From NCBI RefSeq assembly GCF_026712245.1, contig NZ_JAPPUY010000001.1, positions 930,001-994,000 on the forward strand: a DNA stretch of 64,000 nucleotides, given 5' to 3'. The translations under genes and the position numbers were made by a program. The DNA is from Roseateles hydrophilus (lineage in GTDB: Bacteria; Pseudomonadota; Gammaproteobacteria; Burkholderiales; Burkholderiaceae_C). Below the pieces are notes generated by a model. It was not told where the DNA came from. It did no database searches and was given only the letters and a program-made list of their open reading frames with translations. Shown piece after piece: positions 16,181 to 25,229 of the stretch (within the stretch, counting starts at the first letter, position 1; each line of letters begins with the position of its first letter).

Positions 16181-17701
16181 ATGACCGAGTTCTCGCAAGC
16201 GCCCGTGCGCCGCATCGTGATCCTGGGAGGCGGCAGTTCGGGCTGGATGACCGCAGCGGCACTGTCCAAGGTGCTCATGAATCAGGTGAGCATCCATCTG
16301 GTCGAATCCGAGGACATCGGCACCGTCGGTGTCGGTGAGGCCACCATTCCACAAATCCGGCAGTTCAACGCCGGGCTCGAGATGGACGAGGCGCAGTTCG
16401 TGCGCGAGACCCAGGCCACATTCAAGCTTGGCATCGAGTTCGTGAACTGGGCCCGCTTGGGCGACCGCTACATCCACAGCTTCGGCCAGGTGGGGCAGGA
16501 CCTGGGCATGGTGCCCTTCCATCATTACTGGCTGAAGGCGCGCCGGCAGGGGCAGGCGGCCGATCTGTCTGAGTACGCCATCAATACGATGGCGGCACGC
16601 GCTGGCCGCTTTTCGCCTGAGGCGAGGGCGCCCGGCCTGCCCGCGCAGCCGGTGTACTTCGCCTATCACTTCGATGCCGGTCTCTATGCCCGCTTTCTGC
16701 GCAAGCTGAGCGAGGCGGCCGGTGTGGTGCGCCATGAAGGCAAGGTGGTCGACGTGCGCCAGCGCGGGCACGACGGGTTCATCGAAGCTCTGCAGCTCGT
16801 CTCCGGCGAGCTTATCGAGGGCGACCTCTTCATCGACTGTTCGGGCTTTCGCGGCCTGCTGATCGAGGAGGTGCTCAAGACCGGCTACATCGACTGGTCC
16901 GAGTGGCTGCCGATGGATCGGGCGGTGGCCGTGCCCTGCGAATCGTCCGGGCCGCCGCCGCCCTACACGCGGTCGACCGCGCATGCCGCGGGCTGGCAAT
17001 GGCGCATCCCGCTGCAGCACCGGGTGGGCAACGGGCATGTCTACTGCAGCCGCTTCATCAGTGACGACGAGGCGACGTCCGTGCTGATGGGCAAGCTGGA
17101 AGGCCGCCCGCTGGCCGACCCGCGTCCGCTGCGCTTCACGACCGGCAAGCGCCGCAAGCTCTGGCACAAGAATGTCGTGGCCGTGGGCCTGGCCAGCGGC
17201 TTCCTGGAGCCGCTCGAATCCACGAGCCTGTACCTCGTGCAATCCAGCATCTCGCGGCTCATCCAGTTCTTCCCGCATGCCGGCTTCTCGCAGGCCGACA
17301 TCGACGCTCACAACCGCCTCGCCGACGAAGAGTTCGAGCGCGTGCGCGACTTCATCATCCTGCACTACAAGGCCACCGAGCGCGACGACAGCCCGCTGTG
17401 GCGCTATGTGCGCGACATGCCCGTGCCCGAGCCGCTTCAGCACAAGCTCGACCTGTTCCGCCACACCGGGCGCATCCTGCGTTCGGCCGGCGACATCTTC
17501 ACCGAGCCCAGCTGGCTGCAGGTGATGGAAGGCCAGCGCCTGCTCCCCCAGGCGCACCATCCGCTGGCGGATCTGCTCAAGCCCGAGGAGTGCGCGCACT
17601 TCGTGGCCGGTGTTCGCGAGGCGGTGCGCCGCCAGGTGGACAGCCTGCCGCTGCACGAGGACTTCATCCGTGAGCACTGCGCCGCAGCGCCGATGCGCTG
17701 A
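16181..17701 (+). CDS. Flavin-dependent tryptophan-halogenase-like protein 1
   Basis: FAD-binding protein of 506 residues in the tryptophan 7-halogenase family. The nucleotide-binding GGGSSG (16-21), the conserved Lys of FKLGIEF (K82, equivalent to PrnA K79), the diagnostic WQWRIP (272-277) and the active-site Glu region LEPLEST (E343, E346) are all intact, so the enzyme looks catalytically competent. It is about 30 residues shorter than PrnA. Members of this group are often encoded beside carbohydrate TonB receptors in Caulobacter, Xanthomonas and Shewanella, where no halogenated product is established, so its true substrate is unknown. The first gene after the receptor terminator; a second homologue follows two genes downstream. 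Confidence 0.85.
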   Translation: MTEFSQAPVRRIVILGGGSSGWMTAAALSKVLMNQVSIHLVESEDIGTVGVGEATIPQIRQFNAGLEMDEAQFVRETQATFKLGIEFVNWARLGDRYIHSFGQVGQDLGMVPFHHYWLKARRQGQAADLSEYAINTMAARAGRFSPEARAPGLPAQPVYFAYHFDAGLYARFLRKLSEAAGVVRHEGKVVDVRQRGHDGFIEALQLVSGELIEGDLFIDCSGFRGLLIEEVLKTGYIDWSEWLPMDRAVAVPCESSGPPPPYTRSTAHAAGWQWRIPLQHRVGNGHVYCSRFISDDEATSVLMGKLEGRPLADPRPLRFTTGKRRKLWHKNVVAVGLASGFLEPLESTSLYLVQSSISRLIQFFPHAGFSQADIDAHNRLADEEFERVRDFIILHYKATERDDSPLWRYVRDMPVPEPLQHKLDLFRHTGRILRSAGDIFTEPSWLQVMEGQRLLPQAHHPLADLLKPEECAHFVAGVREAVRRQVDSLPLHEDFIREHCAAAPMR

Positions 17702-17713
17702 CACTCGCCAGCC

Positions 17714-18433
17714 ATGATCCAGCTGTTCAACCCCCGGCCGCGGGTGGAGGTGCTCGAGTTGAGGGCCGGCGCGCGCTGCGTCGTGCTGGACGATGTGCTG
17801 CTGGAGCCCGAGACCCTGGTGGCCTACGCCAGCCGCACCCCGCTCGAAGCACCCCAGGGCAACCTCTACCCGGGTGGCGTCGCGGCGTTGTCGGCGGAGT
17901 TCGACGCCCGCCTGCGTGACTGCTTCTGGCAGTACGCGCGCGGGCCGCTCCGCCTGCGGCGCTGCCAGGCTGCCTATGTGCGGCTGTCGATGGCCACCAC
18001 GCCGCCGGCGCGGCTGCAACCCTTGCAGTGGCTCTGCCACCGCGATCGCATCGAGGAGGACGCGTCGCAGACCCTCTTCGCCGCCTCGGTGCTTTACCTG
18101 TTCCGCCAGCCGGCGCTCGGCGGCACGCGCTTCTTTGCGCCACGCTGCTCGCCCGAGGCGCTGGCCGCGCTCTACAGCGATGCCGAGACCCTGGGCCCCG
18201 AGGCCTTCACGGCGCGCCATGGCGTCGCGCCCGGCTACCCGGGTGCCGACTCCACCCATTTCGAGTGCATCGCCACCGTGCCGGCCGCCTGGAACCGCAT
18301 GATCATCTACGACGGTGGCGCCTATCACTGCGCCGCCATCGACCACCCCGAACTGCTGAGCGACGACCCGGCCACCGGCCGCCTGACCGTCAACGGCTTC
18401 TTCCCCTGCCGGCGCGCGAGCGCCGGGCTGTGA
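17714..18433 (+). CDS. DUF6445-family protein
   Basis: Uncharacterised 239-residue protein lying 12 bases after halogenase 1 and 5 bases before halogenase 2, so the three are one translational unit. Visible conserved points are NLYPGGVA near residue 50, CHRDRIEED near 110, LGGTRFF near 135, and a late NRMIIYDGGAYHCAA. A spaced His...(Gly-Gly-Thr)...His pattern recalls 2-oxoglutarate/Fe(II) dioxygenases (the prolyl-4-hydroxylase-like fold), but I cannot show the full HxD...H triad, so this is only a suggestion. No signal peptide is evident. The family repeatedly occurs between tryptophan-halogenase-like genes next to TonB receptors. Confidence 0.75.
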   Translation: MIQLFNPRPRVEVLELRAGARCVVLDDVLLEPETLVAYASRTPLEAPQGNLYPGGVAALSAEFDARLRDCFWQYARGPLRLRRCQAAYVRLSMATTPPARLQPLQWLCHRDRIEEDASQTLFAASVLYLFRQPALGGTRFFAPRCSPEALAALYSDAETLGPEAFTARHGVAPGYPGADSTHFECIATVPAAWNRMIIYDGGAYHCAAIDHPELLSDDPATGRLTVNGFFPCRRASAGL

Positions 18434-18438
18434 CGCGC

Positions 18439-19950
18439 ATGAACCACGCCCCCCTGAAGGACATCGTCATCGTCGGCGGCGGCACGGCCGGCTGGATGAC
18501 CGCCGCGGCCCTGTCCACCGTGCTGCGCGGCCAGTACCGCATCCGCGTCGTGGAATCGGACGAGATCGGCACCGTGGGTGTCGGTGAAGCCACCATCCCG
18601 CAGATCCAGCGCTTCAACGCCGTGCTCGGCCTGAACGAAGCTGAGTTCGTCCGCGAGACGCAGGGCACCTTCAAGCTCGGCATCGAGTTCGTGAACTGGG
18701 GGCGCCTGGGCGAGCGCTACATGCACGGCTTCGGCCGCCTCGGCCAGGACGTGTGGACGGTGCCCTTCGACCAGTACTGGCACCGGCTGCGGGCCCAGGG
18801 CCGCGCGCATCCGCTGGAGCAGTACTCCATCACACGGATGGCCGCCAAGGCCAACAAGTTCATGCCCGCACGGCCCGACCTCGGCAACTCGCCGCTGGCC
18901 GACATCGCCTACGCCTACCACTTCGACGCCAGCCTCTACGCCCGCTACCTGCGCCGCCTCAGCGAGTCGCGCGGCGTGCAGCGTACCGAAGGCCGCATCA
19001 GCCATGCCACGCGGCGCGGGGAGGGCGCCCACGCGGGCCACATCGATGCCGTCGTGCTGGAAAGCGGCGAGCGCATCGCGGGCGATCTCTTCATCGATTG
19101 CTCGGGCTTTCGCGGCCTGCTGATCGAGCAGACCCTGCAGGCCGGCTTCGAGGACTGGACGCACTGGCTGCCCTGCGACCGCGCGCTGGCGGTGCCGTGC
19201 GAGTCGGTGTCGCCGCTGACGCCCTACACCCGCTCTACCGCCCACCGTGCCGGCTGGCAATGGCGCATCCCGCTGCAGCACCGCACCGGCAATGGCCACG
19301 TCTACTGCAGCCAGCACATCAGCGACGACGAAGCTGCGGCGACGTTGCTGGCCAACCTCGACGGCCGGCCCCTTGCTGACCCGCGACCGATCCGCTTTCG
19401 CACCGGCATGCGGCGCCTGGCCTGGCACGAAAACGTCGTCGCCATCGGGCTGGCCAGCGGCTTCCTGGAGCCGCTGGAGTCCACCAGCATCTACCTGATC
19501 CAGCAGGGCATCCAGCAGCTCATCGACTTCTTCCCCGACCGCGGCTTCAGCCCGGCGGACGTTGCCGAGTTCAACCGTGCCAACCGCTTCCACTACGAAC
19601 GCATTCGCGATTTCATCATCCTGCACTACCACCTCAACCAGCGTGACGATGCGCCGTTCTGGCAGGCTTGCGCCGCGATGGCCGTGCCCGAGACGCTGAC
19701 GGAAAAGATGGACCTCTACCGCAGCCGTGGCCGCGTCGTGCGGCGCGACAACGAGTTGTTCGCCGAGGTTGGCTGGATCCAGGTGATGGAGGGCCAGAAC
19801 CTGCACCCCGAGGCTGCCCATCCGCTCGCCGGGCTGCTCGACGACGCCGTCGCGCAGGAGCACCTGGAGCGCGTGCGCCAGGTTGTGGCCAAGTGCGTGG
19901 AGGTCATGCCCGGCCACGCCGACTACATCGCCCAGCATTGCGCCGCATGA
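18439..19950 (+). CDS. Flavin-dependent tryptophan-halogenase-like protein 2
   Basis: Second halogenase-family protein, 503 residues, clearly a paralogue of the one at 16181: GGGTAG (13-18), FKLGIEF with K79, WQWRIP (273-278) and LEPLEST (E344, E347) are all present. Both also share the less common GEATIPQI, IDCSGFRGLL and GHVYCS blocks. Start ATG 18439 lies five bases after the DUF6445 stop. It overlaps the GH13 gene by four bases (ATGA at 19947-19950), tying this unusual enzyme into an alpha-glucan operon. Two divergent copies kept together suggest different substrates or a heteromeric complex. No flavin reductase partner is seen nearby. Confidence 0.85.
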   Translation: MNHAPLKDIVIVGGGTAGWMTAAALSTVLRGQYRIRVVESDEIGTVGVGEATIPQIQRFNAVLGLNEAEFVRETQGTFKLGIEFVNWGRLGERYMHGFGRLGQDVWTVPFDQYWHRLRAQGRAHPLEQYSITRMAAKANKFMPARPDLGNSPLADIAYAYHFDASLYARYLRRLSESRGVQRTEGRISHATRRGEGAHAGHIDAVVLESGERIAGDLFIDCSGFRGLLIEQTLQAGFEDWTHWLPCDRALAVPCESVSPLTPYTRSTAHRAGWQWRIPLQHRTGNGHVYCSQHISDDEAAATLLANLDGRPLADPRPIRFRTGMRRLAWHENVVAIGLASGFLEPLESTSIYLIQQGIQQLIDFFPDRGFSPADVAEFNRANRFHYERIRDFIILHYHLNQRDDAPFWQACAAMAVPETLTEKMDLYRSRGRVVRRDNELFAEVGWIQVMEGQNLHPEAAHPLAGLLDDAVAQEHLERVRQVVAKCVEVMPGHADYIAQHCAA

Positions 19951-21281
19951 AGGCTCCGTCCATGCCCACCCGCCGCTCGGTCCTCGCCACCGCCGCCACC
20001 CTCGCCCTGCCTGCCTTGCCTGCCATGAGTGCCACGCCCACCGCGCCCGCTGTCGCCTTCGACACCGTCGCCGACATGCCCCACCTGCCCTGGACCCGCC
20101 AGGCTGTCATCTACCAGATCAATGTGCGCCAGTACTCCCAGGCCGGCACGCTGGCTGCGGTGCAGGCGGACCTGCCACGCCTGAAGGCACTGGGCGTGGA
20201 CATCCTGTGGCTGATGCCGCTGCAGCCCATTGGCAAGCTCAACCGCAAGGGCACGCTCGGCAGCTACTACTCCATCAGCGACTACACCGCCGTGAACCCC
20301 GAGTTCGGCAGCGTGGCCGATGCCAAGGCCTTCGTCGCGGCGGCGCAGGCGCAGGGCATGAAGGTCATCCTGGACTGGGTGCCCAACCACACCGCGTGGG
20401 ACCACCCCTGGGCCACGCAGCACAAGGACTGGTATCAGCTCGACGCCAAGGGGGAGCTGTTCCCTGTCACCTTCGGCGAGGGCGCCACGGTCGAGTACTG
20501 GACCGACGTCATCGCGCTGAACTACAAGAATCCGGCGCTGCGCGACGCGATGCTGGACGCGATGAAGTTCTGGGTGCGCGAAGTGGGCATGGACGGCTTC
20601 CGCTGCGACGTCGCCAGCCTGGTGCCTATCGACTTCTGGGTACGCGCGCGCCGCGAACTGGACGCCGTGAAGCCCATGTTCATGCTGGCCGAGTCCGACG
20701 CCGTGGCGCTGCACACCAGCGGCGCCTTCGACATGACCTACTCTTGGGACCTGCCTGACCAGGTATTCAAGAAGATCGGCAAGGGCGAGCCCGGCGCGCC
20801 GCTGCTGAAGGCCTGGCTGCAGAAGCAGCCGGCCGGCTACCCGGCGCATGCCTACCGCATGCGCTTCACCAGCAACCATGACTACAACTCCTGGCATGGC
20901 AGCGATGCGGAGTTGTACGGCGACGCCCATCAGGCGCTGGCGGTGCTGAGCTTCACGCTGCCCGGCATGCCGCTGATCTACAACGGGCAGGAAGCCCGCC
21001 TCAACAAGCGGCTGGCCTTCTTCGAGAAGGACGCCATCGCGTGGAACACCTACGAGCTGACGGCCTTCTACCAGCAGCTCATCGCGTTCAAGCACCGGCA
21101 CCCGGCGCTGGCGGCAGGCCAGTACGGCGCGCCGGTGGTGCTGCTGGATGCACCAGACGGCGTGGTGGCCTTCGAGCGTCGGCTGGGTGCGGACGTGGTG
21201 CGCGTGGCGGTCAACCTCACCGCGCGGCCGCAGACCTGGCGCAGCCACGCGCTCAAGGCCTGGGGCTGGTGGCTGGCTTGA
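19947..21281 (+). CDS. Exported GH13 alpha-amylase-family glycosidase
   Basis: Glycoside hydrolase cutting alpha-1,4-glucan oligosaccharides, 444 residues. The GH13 motifs are ordered correctly: DWVPNHT near 143-149, nucleophile in GFRCDVAS (D221), acid/base in LAESD (E249) and transition-state Asp in FTSNHD (D312). The N-terminus carries TRRSVLATAA followed by an Ala/Leu-rich segment ending AMSA, a possible twin-arginine signal, so it should act in the periplasm on chains imported by the upstream receptor. The C-terminal beta domain is short. Specificity within GH13 (amylase, maltogenic amylase or glucosidase) is not determined. It starts in the stop codon of halogenase 2. Confidence 0.88.
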   Translation: MKAPSMPTRRSVLATAATLALPALPAMSATPTAPAVAFDTVADMPHLPWTRQAVIYQINVRQYSQAGTLAAVQADLPRLKALGVDILWLMPLQPIGKLNRKGTLGSYYSISDYTAVNPEFGSVADAKAFVAAAQAQGMKVILDWVPNHTAWDHPWATQHKDWYQLDAKGELFPVTFGEGATVEYWTDVIALNYKNPALRDAMLDAMKFWVREVGMDGFRCDVASLVPIDFWVRARRELDAVKPMFMLAESDAVALHTSGAFDMTYSWDLPDQVFKKIGKGEPGAPLLKAWLQKQPAGYPAHAYRMRFTSNHDYNSWHGSDAELYGDAHQALAVLSFTLPGMPLIYNGQEARLNKRLAFFEKDAIAWNTYELTAFYQQLIAFKHRHPALAAGQYGAPVVLLDAPDGVVAFERRLGADVVRVAVNLTARPQTWRSHALKAWGWWLA

Positions 21282-22030
21282 GGCTGCTTGTCACCGGCTT
21301 GAACGGCACGCTGGCCCCGCGCCTGGCGCAGGCCGCGCGCGCGGCCGGGCATGCCGTCATCGGCTGGAACCGTGTGGCCGTGGACCCCGAGGATGAAGCC
21401 GCTTCGGCCCGCTGGCTGGCCGAGCAGCAGCCCGACGCCATCGCCCACCTGGGCATGGGGTCGGCGCGCTTCGCCGGCTGGCTCGCGGCGCATTGCGAGC
21501 GGCTGGTGTTCACAAGCACGGCCATGGTGTTTGGCGGTGCGCCGGACGGCCCGCACGACGTGGCCGATGCGCGCACCGCGACGGACGACTACGGCCGCTA
21601 CAAGATTGCCTGCGAGGACGCCATCCGGGCGGCCAGCGGCCGTGCTGCCATCGCCCGTATCGGCTGGCAGATCGACCCGAGCCAGCCCGGCAACAACATG
21701 CTGATGGCGCTGGACGAGTGGCAGCGCCGCGAGGGCCGCGTGGCGGCCAGCCGCGCGTGGACGCCGGCCTGCTCCTTCATGGCCGACACGGCCGCGGCGC
21801 TGCTGGCGCTGATCGAGCAGCCGCAGCCCGGCGTGCATCACCTGGACAGCAATGCGCAGGAGGCCTGGCGCTTCGACGAGCTGGTGCATGCCCTGGCCCG
21901 CGCGCACGGGCGGGACTGGCAGGTCGTGGCCACCGAGGACTACCGCCACGACCAGCGCCTGGTCGGCGGCCCCTGTGGTTTGCCGCCGCTGTCAGCCCGC
22001 CTGGCCTGCTTGGCCCGCTTGGGCGGTTGA
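21278..22030 (+). CDS. SDR/RmlD-like NAD(P)-dependent sugar nucleotide or sugar reductase
   Basis: Extended short-chain dehydrogenase of about 250 residues related to dTDP-4-dehydrorhamnose reductase. It opens [12 protein letters not shown], the usual G-x-x-G-x-x nucleotide-binding start, and has the catalytic Thr/Ser and YxxxK region ([18 protein letters not shown]). The start is probably TTG 21278, whose bases overlap the GH13 stop (TTGA) and give the canonical RmlD N-terminus; GTG 21269 is possible. No good ATG exists, since upstream ATGs lie deep in the GH13 gene. It is the last gene of the receptor-halogenase-GH13 operon and its 3' end overlaps the convergent patatin gene by 39 bases. 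Substrate unknown. Confidence 0.75.
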   Translation: MRLLVTGLNGTLAPRLAQAARAAGHAVIGWNRVAVDPEDEAASARWLAEQQPDAIAHLGMGSARFAGWLAAHCERLVFTSTAMVFGGAPDGPHDVADARTATDDYGRYKIACEDAIRAASGRAAIARIGWQIDPSQPGNNMLMALDEWQRREGRVAASRAWTPACSFMADTAAALLALIEQPQPGVHHLDSNAQEAWRFDELVHALARAHGRDWQVVATEDYRHDQRLVGGPCGLPPLSARLACLARLGG

Positions 22031-23257
22031 AGGCAGGCTGCGGCCGCCGGTCTGCAGGCGCTGGGCCCGCGCCACGGCGAACTCGCTGGGCTGCAGGAAG
22101 GCGGTCAGCGCCTCGCGCTGCGCCAGGCCGTCCTGCTCGCCCAGCTCGATGAGCTCGCGCGTGTAGGCACTTTCAAACAGCAGGTAGCTCGCCAGCGCGG
22201 CGCCCTGGCGCTGGCCGTCGCGCACGCCGCTGGAGCGCAGCAGCATTTGCACCGCGCGCGGCAGGTGGTGGATGTGGCGGGAGGCAATGTCGTCCAGCCG
22301 TTGGCTGGGCGTGATGACGATGGCGTCGATGGGCTGCAGCGGATGGCCGGCACGCTGCTCGGGCGTCAGTGCTTCCAGCGTTCGGTTCACGCGCTGCATG
22401 CGCTCGATGTCGGAGTGCAGGGCGTCCAGGAAGATGCTGGCCATCGCGTGGCCGGCCACCTGCGCGAGGCTGGGGTAGCGGTGGCTGTCGGGGATGTCAT
22501 CCTGTGGTTGGTGCATGCGCCCGGCGCCGATGATGACCAGCCGCTTGGCGCCGAGGTGGATGGCCGGCGACAGCGGCGATGACTGGCGCATCGAGCCGTC
22601 GCCGTACCACTGGCCGCGCCCGTCATGGTGCAGCCGGGTGGCCGGGAAGATGAAGGGGATGGCCGACGACGCCAGCAGGTGCTCGTGCATCAGCATCGTG
22701 GGCGCGGCGATGCGCTGATTGCGTATCCAGGTCGGGATGGGGGCGCTGCTTTGGTAGAAGGTTGCGTGCAGGCCGGTGGAGTAACTGGACGCGCTGATCG
22801 CCAGCGCATGCAGATGGCGCCGGGCCAGCAGGCTGGGCAGCCGGTGCATGGGCACCACCTCGCGCAGCAGCGCGCCCAGCGGCGAGTTGTCCAGCAATGA
22901 GCGCGGGCGGAAGCGCCGCATGGCCCAGCCCATGGACATCACGCTCAGCCAGCGCAGCCCGTTCGTCACCAGGCCCAGCGTGTCGCAGCGGTAGACCTGC
23001 TGGGCATGGAAGTTGGCCCAGACCTTGACGAGGTTGTCCACGCCGGTGTCGAACATGTCGGCATGGCAGGCCAGCGCCGCGCCGTTGATGGCACCGGCCG
23101 AGGTGCCCGAGATCACGCCGAACGGGTTGTCGTCGCGGTGGGTGGGGTCGGTCACGTCCTGGCGGATGCGGGCGATGGCCTTCAACACGCCCACTTGGTA
23201 GGCGGCACGCGCACCGCCGCCGCTCAGCACCAACCCGGTGAGTGGCATGGCATGCAT
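21992..23257 (-). CDS. Patatin-like phospholipase
   Basis: Serine acyl hydrolase of the patatin family, 421 residues. The oxyanion loop [10 protein letters not shown] (12-21), the nucleophile elbow GTSAG (S53) and the catalytic Asp in YGDGSM (D220) are present, so the Ser-Asp dyad is intact. No signal peptide or membrane segment is clear, though a basic amphipathic stretch ([10 protein letters not shown]) follows. I chose ATG 23257 with GGGAGA upstream; a longer in-frame start (23401) has no domain content. The C-terminus ends in a short AGQ repeat. It is convergent with the SDR gene. The gene 20 bases upstream on the same strand is the last of the chemosensory operon, so read-through from it is possible. 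Confidence 0.88.
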   Translation of the reverse strand: MHAMPLTGLVLSGGGARAAYQVGVLKAIARIRQDVTDPTHRDDNPFGVISGTSAGAINGAALACHADMFDTGVDNLVKVWANFHAQQVYRCDTLGLVTNGLRWLSVMSMGWAMRRFRPRSLLDNSPLGALLREVVPMHRLPSLLARRHLHALAISASSYSTGLHATFYQSSAPIPTWIRNQRIAAPTMLMHEHLLASSAIPFIFPATRLHHDGRGQWYGDGSMRQSSPLSPAIHLGAKRLVIIGAGRMHQPQDDIPDSHRYPSLAQVAGHAMASIFLDALHSDIERMQRVNRTLEALTPEQRAGHPLQPIDAIVITPSQRLDDIASRHIHHLPRAVQMLLRSSGVRDGQRQGAALASYLLFESAYTRELIELGEQDGLAQREALTAFLQPSEFAVARAQRLQTGGRSLPSTAQAGQAGQAG

Positions 23258-23276
23258 GGTGTTCTCCCGGCAGCGG

Positions 23277-24596
23277 CTAGAAGAGTTCGATCCGCGGCCC
23301 GTTGACGACGGCCAGCGCGACAGGCTCCTCCTGTGCCGGCGCGTTGCCCGGGCGCAGCGGCACGACGGTGCCGCGCTGGCCGCTGCCCACGGCCAGCACA
23401 TGGGCCACGCGCTGCGACTGCATCACGTAATCCTTGGTCCAGCGCTGCAGCAGCTCCTCCAGCAGCATCGGGGGCGGCGGGGCCTGGCCGTCGATGAGCT
23501 GGTAGAGCTGCGCGAAGTGGGTGGACAGGCTGCCCAGCGCGTGGTTGATCTGCTCCAGCAACTGGCGGTTGATGTCCTGGAACTGCATGTCGCCCAGCGT
23601 GTCGACGATGTCCGACGTGACATCGGCGATGCCGTGATCCATCTGCTCGGACAGCTGGCCGAGGTAGGGCACGACCTCGCTCAGCGTTTGGCTCATGTTC
23701 TGGATGTGGCGTGAGATCTCGCCCAGCTGGGCCGCAGAGCTTTCACCCACCTCGGCCTCCAGTTGGGCGGCCTCGCGCTCGATGGCCTGGGCCGCCTGCT
23801 GGATGCCCTGGGTGACTTGCTTGGCGGCATCGGCCGTCTGCGTCGACAGGCGGCGCACCTCACCGGCCACCACCTTGAAGCCCGAGCCCTCGTTGCCGGC
23901 ACGCGCCGCCTCGATGGCGGCGTTGATGGCCAGCATATTGGTCTGGCGCGCGATGTCGCTGATGAGCTCGGCCAGCGGCGCCAGATGCCGCACCTGGTCG
24001 GCGGAGTTGCGCACGCGCTGCAGGAACTCCAGGCGGGTCTTCTCGAACACCTCCTGGTGCGAGGCCAGGTCAGCGACCGCGGCAGCATGCTCGGTGCTCT
24101 GCTGCAGCGAGGCGACCGACAGCTGCTCCGAGCGCGCGACCGCGTCCACCACGCGCTGGCGCAGGTCGGTCGTGCGGCTGTGCACGCGGTCCAGGCGGCC
24201 GCACATGGCCAGCACGGCGGTCTCGGAGGTCTGTATCGTTGCGTTGACCTGCTGGCCCAGCACCGAGAAGGCCTGCTGCAGCGTCGAGATGTCCTGCGCG
24301 ACGACGGTGTTCGCATCCGGGTGCTGCATGGCTGCGGCGGCAGGCGGGGTGCGGCGGCGCTGCTGCCAGCGCTGGGCTTGCCAGCCCAGCACGGCGCCGC
24401 CAGCGGCCCACAAAAGTGGCGCGCCGGCGCTGCTGCAGGACGCAGCGCCTTGCAGCGCGAAGGCCATCAGGGCCGTGCCGGCACCCACGCCCAGCAGGGC
24501 GAGGCGGTGTGATTTCAGCCAGTGCGCAGCCGTGCCCAGGGCACCGCGGGGCGCGCCGTTGCTGGCGTCAACCGGTGGGGAATCGGTGGAATCCAT
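23277..24596 (-). CDS. Methyl-accepting chemotaxis protein with CheZ-like motif
   Basis: Chemoreceptor of 439 residues. Two closely spaced membrane segments (about residues 31-50 and 58-74) leave almost no periplasmic domain, so it cannot sense an external ligand in the classical way. A coiled-coil signalling domain follows with the hairpin tip [19 protein letters not shown]. Past the tip is [15 protein letters not shown], whose Asp and Gln spaced by four (D341, Q345) resemble the phosphatase helix of CheZ (QDLTGQ). The cluster has no separate CheZ. It is the last gene of the ten-gene operon, 10 bases after cheY. The CheZ-like activity is inference from motif spacing. Confidence 0.85.
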   Translation of the reverse strand: MDSTDSPPVDASNGAPRGALGTAAHWLKSHRLALLGVGAGTALMAFALQGAASCSSAGAPLLWAAGGAVLGWQAQRWQQRRRTPPAAAAMQHPDANTVVAQDISTLQQAFSVLGQQVNATIQTSETAVLAMCGRLDRVHSRTTDLRQRVVDAVARSEQLSVASLQQSTEHAAAVADLASHQEVFEKTRLEFLQRVRNSADQVRHLAPLAELISDIARQTNMLAINAAIEAARAGNEGSGFKVVAGEVRRLSTQTADAAKQVTQGIQQAAQAIEREAAQLEAEVGESSAAQLGEISRHIQNMSQTLSEVVPYLGQLSEQMDHGIADVTSDIVDTLGDMQFQDINRQLLEQINHALGSLSTHFAQLYQLIDGQAPPPPMLLEELLQRWTKDYVMQSQRVAHVLAVGSGQRGTVVPLRPGNAPAQEEPVALAVVNGPRIELF

Positions 24597-24606
24597 GGTG
24601 GGCTCC

Positions 24607-24975
24607 TCAAAGGCCAGGGATGACCTGACGGATGACTTGCAGCAGCTCGTTGCCGCCCACGGGCTTGACCAGCCAGCCGGTCGCGCCGTTGCGCTTGGCC
24701 TCGTCGCGCTTGCCCTGCTGGCTTTCGGTGGTGAGCGCCAGGATGGGCGTGAAGCGCAACAGCTTGCGGGCTTCCTGGATCAGGCCCAGGCCGTCGAGCT
24801 TGGGCATGTTGATGTCGGTGATGATCAGCGCCGGCTTCAGGCCGCCCTTGAGCTTTTCCAGCGCGGCGCTGCCATCCGTGGCGGTTTCCACGGTCAGGCC
24901 GCTGATGGTCAGCGTCTTGCTGAGGCTCATGAGCATGGTCGCCGAGTCGTCGACGAGAAGAATGGTCTTGTTCAT
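24607..24975 (-). CDS. cheY: CheY-like single-domain response regulator (2)
   Basis: Phospho-receiver of 122 residues with all active-site residues: acidic pair D9/D10 (LLVDDS), phosphorylated Asp D54 in TDINMP, Thr 82/83 (ALTTES) and K104 (WLVKP). No output domain, so it should act by binding a motor, a receptor or another kinase partner, or as a phosphate sink. The start at 24975 overlaps the stop of the upstream STAS-like gene (ATGA). An upstream in-frame ATG at 25032 would add 19 unrelated residues. Confidence 0.92.
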   Translation of the reverse strand: MNKTILLVDDSATMLMSLSKTLTISGLTVETATDGSAALEKLKGGLKPALIITDINMPKLDGLGLIQEARKLLRFTPILALTTESQQGKRDEAKRNGATGWLVKPVGGNELLQVIRQVIPGL

Positions 24976-25229
24976 GCGGCGCTCCCGGGTGAGGTGGGGA
25001 TGGGGGACAGGCCCAGGGCTTGGCACAGCCAAGGGTCGGCCGGCGGGGCTTTGACGGCCGGCGCAAAGGCCAGCAGCGTCTGCAGCAGCGCGGTGTGCAG
25101 CGACTCGCAGCGGCCCAGGTGCACCGTCGGGCGGGGCTTGCTGCGCAGCCAGGTCAGCAGCCCTTCGGCGTCTTCGGCGCCGAGGTGACCTTCCAGCGCC
25201 GCGTAGGTCTTGAGGTAGCGGATGGCCAT
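24972..25229 (-). CDS. Small STAS-like chemosensory operon protein
   Basis: Protein of 85 residues between cheA and cheY, overlapping cheA by one base and cheY by four. The pattern (short beta strands, then HLGAEDAEGLLTWL, VHLGRCESLHTALLQTLLA) resembles a minimal STAS/anti-anti-sigma-like fold found in similar chemosensory operons, but the usual phosphorylatable Ser is not clearly placed. I infer a partner of the signalling array, not a known enzyme. Confidence 0.6.
   Translation of the reverse strand: MAIRYLKTYAALEGHLGAEDAEGLLTWLRSKPRPTVHLGRCESLHTALLQTLLAFAPAVKAPPADPWLCQALGLSPIPTSPGSAA

Noticed and set aside
23623-23701. Possible independent CheZ gene within the receptor
   Set aside because: The CheZ-like helix lies in frame inside one receptor protein with no start codon or separate domain boundary; it is described as a motif of that protein.
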